Positions 61,309-64,000 of a stretch of 64,000 bases of DNA are shown here, one piece after another. Position numbers and translations under genes: made by a program. The notes beneath the pieces are model-generated. The model did no database searches. It saw only the letters and a program-made list of their open reading frames with translations, and was not told the DNA's origin. This DNA comes from Natrinema hispanicum (lineage in GTDB: Archaea; Halobacteriota; Halobacteria; Halobacteriales; Natrialbaceae), in the NCBI RefSeq assembly GCF_004217335.1, contig NZ_SHMP01000003.1, forward strand, positions 868,001 to 932,000, read 5' to 3'. The first letter of the stretch is position 1. The number at the start of each line of letters is the position of its first letter.

Positions 61309-62079
61309 ATGGACCTCGCGGTACTGCGAGAGGACATGGTCGACGGCCTCGAGGCCGCGCCAAAGAACGTTCTCACGGACGAAACCGTCTCCGTCGCGAT
61401 GCGTGACGTTTCTCGCCACGCGTTTCTCGACGATGAACGGACGGCCTACGCGGACCGCGAGCACGAAGCGCTTGGGACCCGTGTTCTCTCGCCCAGCACG
61501 GCCGCTCGCTTGCTGCAGGCACTGGCACTCGAGGATGACGAGACGGTGCTGATCGTCGGCGTCGGCGTCGGCTACACGGCCGCCGTCGCAGCCGAAATCG
61601 TCGGCGAGACAAACGTCCACGCCGTCGACATCTCCCGTCCGCTGGTCGTCGAAGCGCGCCGAAACCTTGCGGCGGCCGGCTACGATGGCGTTCTCGTCGA
61701 CTGCCGCGACGGCGCGAACGGTCTCCCCGAGTACGCGCCGTTCGACCGGATTCTCCTCGAGGCGGCCGTCGTCGACCCGCCACGTGCGCTCCGCGAGCAA
61801 CTCGCCGAGGGCGGGCGGCTGGTCTTCCCGCGTGGCACGCAGCGACAGCGACTTGCGGTCATCTCGGCCGCTGGTGAGCTCGAGCAACTCGATCCGATCA
61901 CTCTCGAGCCGCTGCTCGTCGAGGGTGAGCAGTCGGGGGCAGTCGAACGAAACCGGATGGCCCGAGAGGACCGCGAACGAGCGCAGCGACGCGCCGAATC
62001 ACGTCGCGGCTGGGAACAAGACTGGATCGAGTGGGACGAGACACTTGGGGCGCAGTCACGGCGACCTCGAACTCGATAG
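61309..62079 (+). CDS. Protein-L-isoaspartate O-methyltransferase-like protein
   Basis: 256 residues. SAM-binding loop VLIVGVGVGYTAAVAAEIVG (read in parts), acidic residue after strand 2 in HAVDIS, and VFPRGTQRQRL near the C-terminus. Longer at the C-terminus than classic Pcm, with a highly charged Arg/Glu tail (EDRERAQRRAESRRGWEQDW). The P-loop GVGVGYTAA differs from the usual GTGSGYQAA, so activity on isoaspartate is likely but unproven. Start at 61309. Confidence 0.85.
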   Translation: MDLAVLREDMVDGLEAAPKNVLTDETVSVAMRDVSRHAFLDDERTAYADREHEALGTRVLSPSTAARLLQALALEDDETVLIVGVGVGYTAAVAAEIVGETNVHAVDISRPLVVEARRNLAAAGYDGVLVDCRDGANGLPEYAPFDRILLEAAVVDPPRALREQLAEGGRLVFPRGTQRQRLAVISAAGELEQLDPITLEPLLVEGEQSGAVERNRMAREDRERAQRRAESRRGWEQDWIEWDETLGAQSRRPRTR

Positions 62080-62296
62080 CACGGCTGTTCGCTCAGGCCG
62101 GCAGCTCTCCTCTGTCACGTATCGTTCGTTCGAGTGCGAGAGTGACAACTGAACCTCAGAAGCGAGTCAAAATGAACTGGTACGGGTTAGACTATCCACT
62201 AACTGAATTGAAGAAACGCTCGAGGCAGGATTTCTCGACGTCAGGATACTCGCAACACAGCAAGCTGACTACTCGCGATGTTGAATTTCGAGAAAG
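62080..62296. other. Downstream flank of the tRNA-Asp locus
   Basis: About 220 bases. The part from about 62245 on (CGCAACACAGCAAGCTG) is repeated in diverged form about 545 bases further, ahead of the second tRNA-Asp, showing that the duplication includes tRNA flanks. No gene supported. Confidence 0.5.
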
Positions 62297-62369
62297 CGCC
62301 CGAGGCGGGATTTGAACCCGCGTCACAACCGTGACAGGGTTGTATGATAGGCCACTACACCACCCGGGC
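62297..62369 (-). tRNA. tRNA-Asp (anticodon GTC), first copy
   Basis: Minus-strand cloverleaf of 73 bases: acceptor GCCCGGG/CTCGGGC, D arm from GTGTAGTGGCCTATCAT, anticodon stem ACAACC/GGTTGT with loop CTGTCAC containing GTC, T arm CGGGTTCAAATCCCG, discriminator G. Differs from the second copy in the anticodon stem pair (ACAACC here, ACGACC there) and one D-loop base. Confidence 0.96.
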
Positions 62370-62391
62370 TTGCAATGCTTTCTTTCCCGGT

Positions 62392-62403
62392 GATAGTATT
62401 AAG
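62392..62403 (-). promoter_or_regulatory. Promoter of tRNA-Asp copy 1
   Basis: On the minus strand CTTAATACTATC lies about 23-34 bases before the tRNA 5' end. The same sequence occurs at 62935-62946 before copy 2. Confidence 0.6.
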
Positions 62404-62683
62404 GGTTGTGTTCTCGACTCGTTCTTCTGCTTTGCTAACATAACGTCAGGCCTCGCCTCGAGTTCGACCGCTGACCATTGTTCAATTATGCTGAGAGTAT
62501 ACACGCCACAATGTCCACCAGAAATTACTGGTAACTGAACACAACTGCGATGGGCAATGCAGTCTGGTCAGAAGCGAACTCGCTTCGCACCCTCCTCGAA
62601 CGATTGTCACTCCGGATACTGCTCGAGTATGACTGTTTGGCAGACAACAAACCCAGTTGCTCAGGAGTTTGAATTTTGAGAAA

Positions 62684-62706
62684 GCGCCCGAGGCGGGATT
62701 TGAACC
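62684..62706 (-). repeat. Truncated tRNA-Asp 3' fragment
   Basis: The plus strand repeats the 3' acceptor and T arm of tRNA-Asp (GCGCCCGAGGCGGGATTTG then AACC), then continues in unrelated sequence AGAGCC. It looks like a third, incomplete tRNA copy or an attachment-site remnant. Confidence 0.65.
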
Positions 62707-62839
62707 AGAGCCAGACGTGCTCGCTCACTCCGTTCGCTGTGCGCGACTGGCAGGATTCGAATCCAGATTCGCCGTTCTTCGATTTCGGATGGTTGCGACA
62801 CAGCAAAGCTGGTCGCTCACGGAATAGAAATCGAAGAAG

Positions 62840-62912
62840 CGCCCGAGGCGGGATTTGAACCCGCGTCACGACCGTGACAGGGTCGTATGATGGGCCACTA
62901 CACCACCCGGGC
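62840..62912 (-). tRNA. tRNA-Asp (anticodon GTC), second copy
   Basis: Minus-strand cloverleaf of 73 bases with acceptor GCCCGGG/CTCGGGC, anticodon stem ACGACC/GGTCGT, loop CTGTCAC with GTC and T arm CGGGTTCAAATCCCG. Nearly identical to the first copy, including the 3' and 5' flanks. Confidence 0.96.
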
Positions 62913-63226
62913 TTGCAATGCTTTCTTTCCCGGTGATAGTATTAAGGCTTTTCAATCGGATGCCGTATGGTACGGCCCGCCGCGCCATGATTTCGGCCAC
63001 TCCGACACACATTCATGTCATAAACTCACACGACCCATAAGGAATATAACTGAGAACCGGATACATTCGAGTGTGATCGACGATTCCGGTCTGGTTCGTC
63101 TGGCCGGGTAGCCCTGCTTGTGCCTCGAGTTAGTAACGGTTAAATGCCTCCCACCGCTACCTGCCTGTAGTATCTCGTGACAGCCGCTTCTCTCCAGATA
63201 GCCGACACGCACACGCACACCCACAC
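62913..63226. other. Intergenic region between tRNA-Asp copy 2 and rpoH
   Basis: About 310 bases. It holds the tRNA-Asp promoter copy (62935-62946) and, near 63139-63145, a TATA-like GTTAAAT upstream of rpoH. The centre (62960-63120) shows nothing notable. Confidence 0.4.
62935..62946 (-). promoter_or_regulatory. Promoter of tRNA-Asp copy 2
   Basis: Same CTTAATACTATC TATA element as copy 1, about 23-34 bases before the tRNA 5' end. Confidence 0.6.
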
Positions 63227-63454
63227 ATGGTAGACGTAAGCCAACACGAACTGGTTCCGGAGCACACCGTCCTCGAGGAGGACACACTCGAGGAGGTGCT
63301 CTCCGAATACAACATCGATCGTACAGACTTACCGAAGATCAAGCGCAACGACCCTGCCCTTCCGGACGAGGCCGAGGTCGGCGACGTGATCAAAATCGTC
63401 CGAGACTCACGAACAACCGATCAGGCAGTGGTATACCGACTTGTGGTAGAATAA
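63227..63454 (+). CDS. rpoH: RNA polymerase subunit H
   Basis: 75 residues, starting [19 protein letters not shown], with [14 protein letters not shown] and the last segment [10 protein letters not shown]. Corresponds to eukaryotic RPB5 C-terminal domain and contacts DNA entering the enzyme. It directly precedes the B'' gene (stop and ATG adjacent). Confidence 0.97.
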   Translation: MVDVSQHELVPEHTVLEEDTLEEVLSEYNIDRTDLPKIKRNDPALPDEAEVGDVIKIVRDSRTTDQAVVYRLVVE

Positions 63455-64000
63455 ATGGCAATGGAACTAGATCGCGACGAACGTCGAGAGATCTCGCGCG
63501 AATACTTCTCGAAGGAACGGATCGCCGAACACCACTATCGCTCGTTTAACGCCTTCCTCAACCGAGGCATGCAGGAAGTCGTCGACGAGAAGGCGACGAT
63601 CGACACGGACATCGGCGACAAGGAAGGCGAGGAGCCGGTCCACGTCGAACTGGGCGACGTCCGCGTCGTCACGCCGCGGGTTCGCGAAGCCGACGGGTCC
63701 GAAGAACTGCTCTATCCCCAGGAGGCTCGGCTCCGCAACATCACCTACTCCGCGCCGGTGTTCATGGAAATGTCCATCGTCAAAGGCGAGGAGGGCGACC
63801 AGCGGGTCGTCGACTCGACGGAAACGAAGATCGGTCGGATGCCGATCATGGTCGGCTCCGAGAAGTGTAACATCGCCGGCTTCTCCGACGAAGAACTCAT
63901 CGAGATCGGTGAAGACCCCGCCGACCCCGGCGGCTACTTCATCGTCAACGGCTCCGAGCGAGTGCTCATGACCAGCGAGGACCTCGCTCCGAACAAGATC
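63455..64000 (+). CDS. rpoB2: RNA polymerase subunit B'' (N-terminal part), truncated by window end
   Basis: 182 codons visible, open to the window edge. Starts MAMELDRDERREISREYFSKE and continues YRSFNAFLNRGMQEVVDEKAT, VRVVTPRVREADGSEEL and GGYFIVNGSERVLMTSEDLAPNK (read in parts). Archaea with split B genes encode B'' here and B' next; the latter lies beyond the window. Confidence 0.95.
   Translation, partial: MAMELDRDERREISREYFSKERIAEHHYRSFNAFLNRGMQEVVDEKATIDTDIGDKEGEEPVHVELGDVRVVTPRVREADGSEELLYPQEARLRNITYSAPVFMEMSIVKGEEGDQRVVDSTETKIGRMPIMVGSEKCNIAGFSDEELIEIGEDPADPGGYFIVNGSERVLMTSEDLAPNKI

Larger units (their letters stand above)
62370..62839. other. Intergenic region between two tRNA-Asp genes
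   Basis: About 470 bases. It starts with the shared tRNA-Asp promoter region (TATA CTTAATACTATC at 62392-62403) and contains a truncated tRNA-Asp fragment at 62684-62706 and a T-arm-like GGATTCGAATCC near 62754. Short frames are shadows; no gene is supported. Confidence 0.5.

Noticed and set aside
62525..62869. A 114-codon minus-strand frame between the tRNA-Asp genes
   Set aside because: It translates tRNA fragments and flanks (for example IPPRALLRFL from the tRNA 3' end), so it is not a gene.
1..64000. CRISPR arrays, integrases, rRNA genes and intact insertion sequences
   Set aside because: No regularly spaced repeats, no tyrosine-recombinase or transposase motifs and no rRNA-like sequence were seen on either strand.

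Overview
The window is a 64 kb chromosomal stretch of a halophilic archaeon (class Halobacteria). The evidence is the high GC content, very acidic predicted proteins, short 5' leaders with TATA boxes close to start codons, tRNA genes without encoded CCA, a split RNA polymerase B subunit (rpoH followed by B''), TFB, MCM, SRP54, L10e, HVO_0476-type zinc-finger and UPF0200/UPF0201 genes. The overall gene set would fit the Natrialba/Natrinema/Haloterrigena group, but that placement is an inference.

Layout. 1-8 kb: thiamine salvage (thiE partial, thiM), a rubrerythrin-like protein, two convergent tandem-rhodanese sulfurtransferases, a flavin disulfide reductase, a small HicB-like protein and SRP54. 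8-16.5 kb: a Tat lipoprotein, a CBS-MaoC fusion, UPF0200/UPF0201, tRNA-Arg(TCT) followed by tRNA-derived fragments and an AT-rich foreign gene, a ZIP metal transporter with candidate operators, a Yip1 membrane protein, and an oxidoreductase/VOC/esterase series. 16.5-27 kb: universal stress protein, M29 aminopeptidase, phosphoesterase, CDF transporter, XPD-like helicase, a thiosulfate-uptake type operon (YeeE/TsuA, TusA, rhodanese), a 2H phosphoesterase and a membrane-anchored HTH protein. 27-36.7 kb: a complete LysW-dependent arginine pathway, argG-argH then lysW-argX-argC-argB-argD-lysK-argF. 36.7-43 kb: small membrane and regulatory proteins, threonine synthase, a TFB and MCM. 43.5-54.9 kb: tRNA-Pro(TGG), a Ski2-like helicase, a transducer (MCP), cupin, cold-shock protein, beta-carbonic anhydrase, an ABC transporter locus with a replaced permease, and a site-2 protease with CBS domains. 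55-64 kb: a HTH protein, a MITE-like hairpin element, L10e, an ATP-grasp ligase, Hsp20, type II GAPDH, a second M29-like peptidase, a zinc-finger protein, a PCMT-like methyltransferase, a duplicated tRNA-Asp(GTC) locus, rpoH and the start of RNA polymerase B''.

Most of the window is ordinary haloarchaeal core genome. The points that stand out are: a short repeat that supplies gene stop codons at three sites; tRNA 3'-fragment scars at two tRNA loci, one beside an AT-rich gene using AGA/AGG arginine codons; a palindromic MITE-like element; two loci where an old 3' gene tail survives next to an intact gene (argF and the ABC permease), which suggests gene replacement by recombination; and two arginine-rich micro-ORFs flanking argGH that could be leader peptides but may only be compositional artefacts. 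I found no CRISPR array, intact insertion sequence, integrase or obvious multi-gene defence system.
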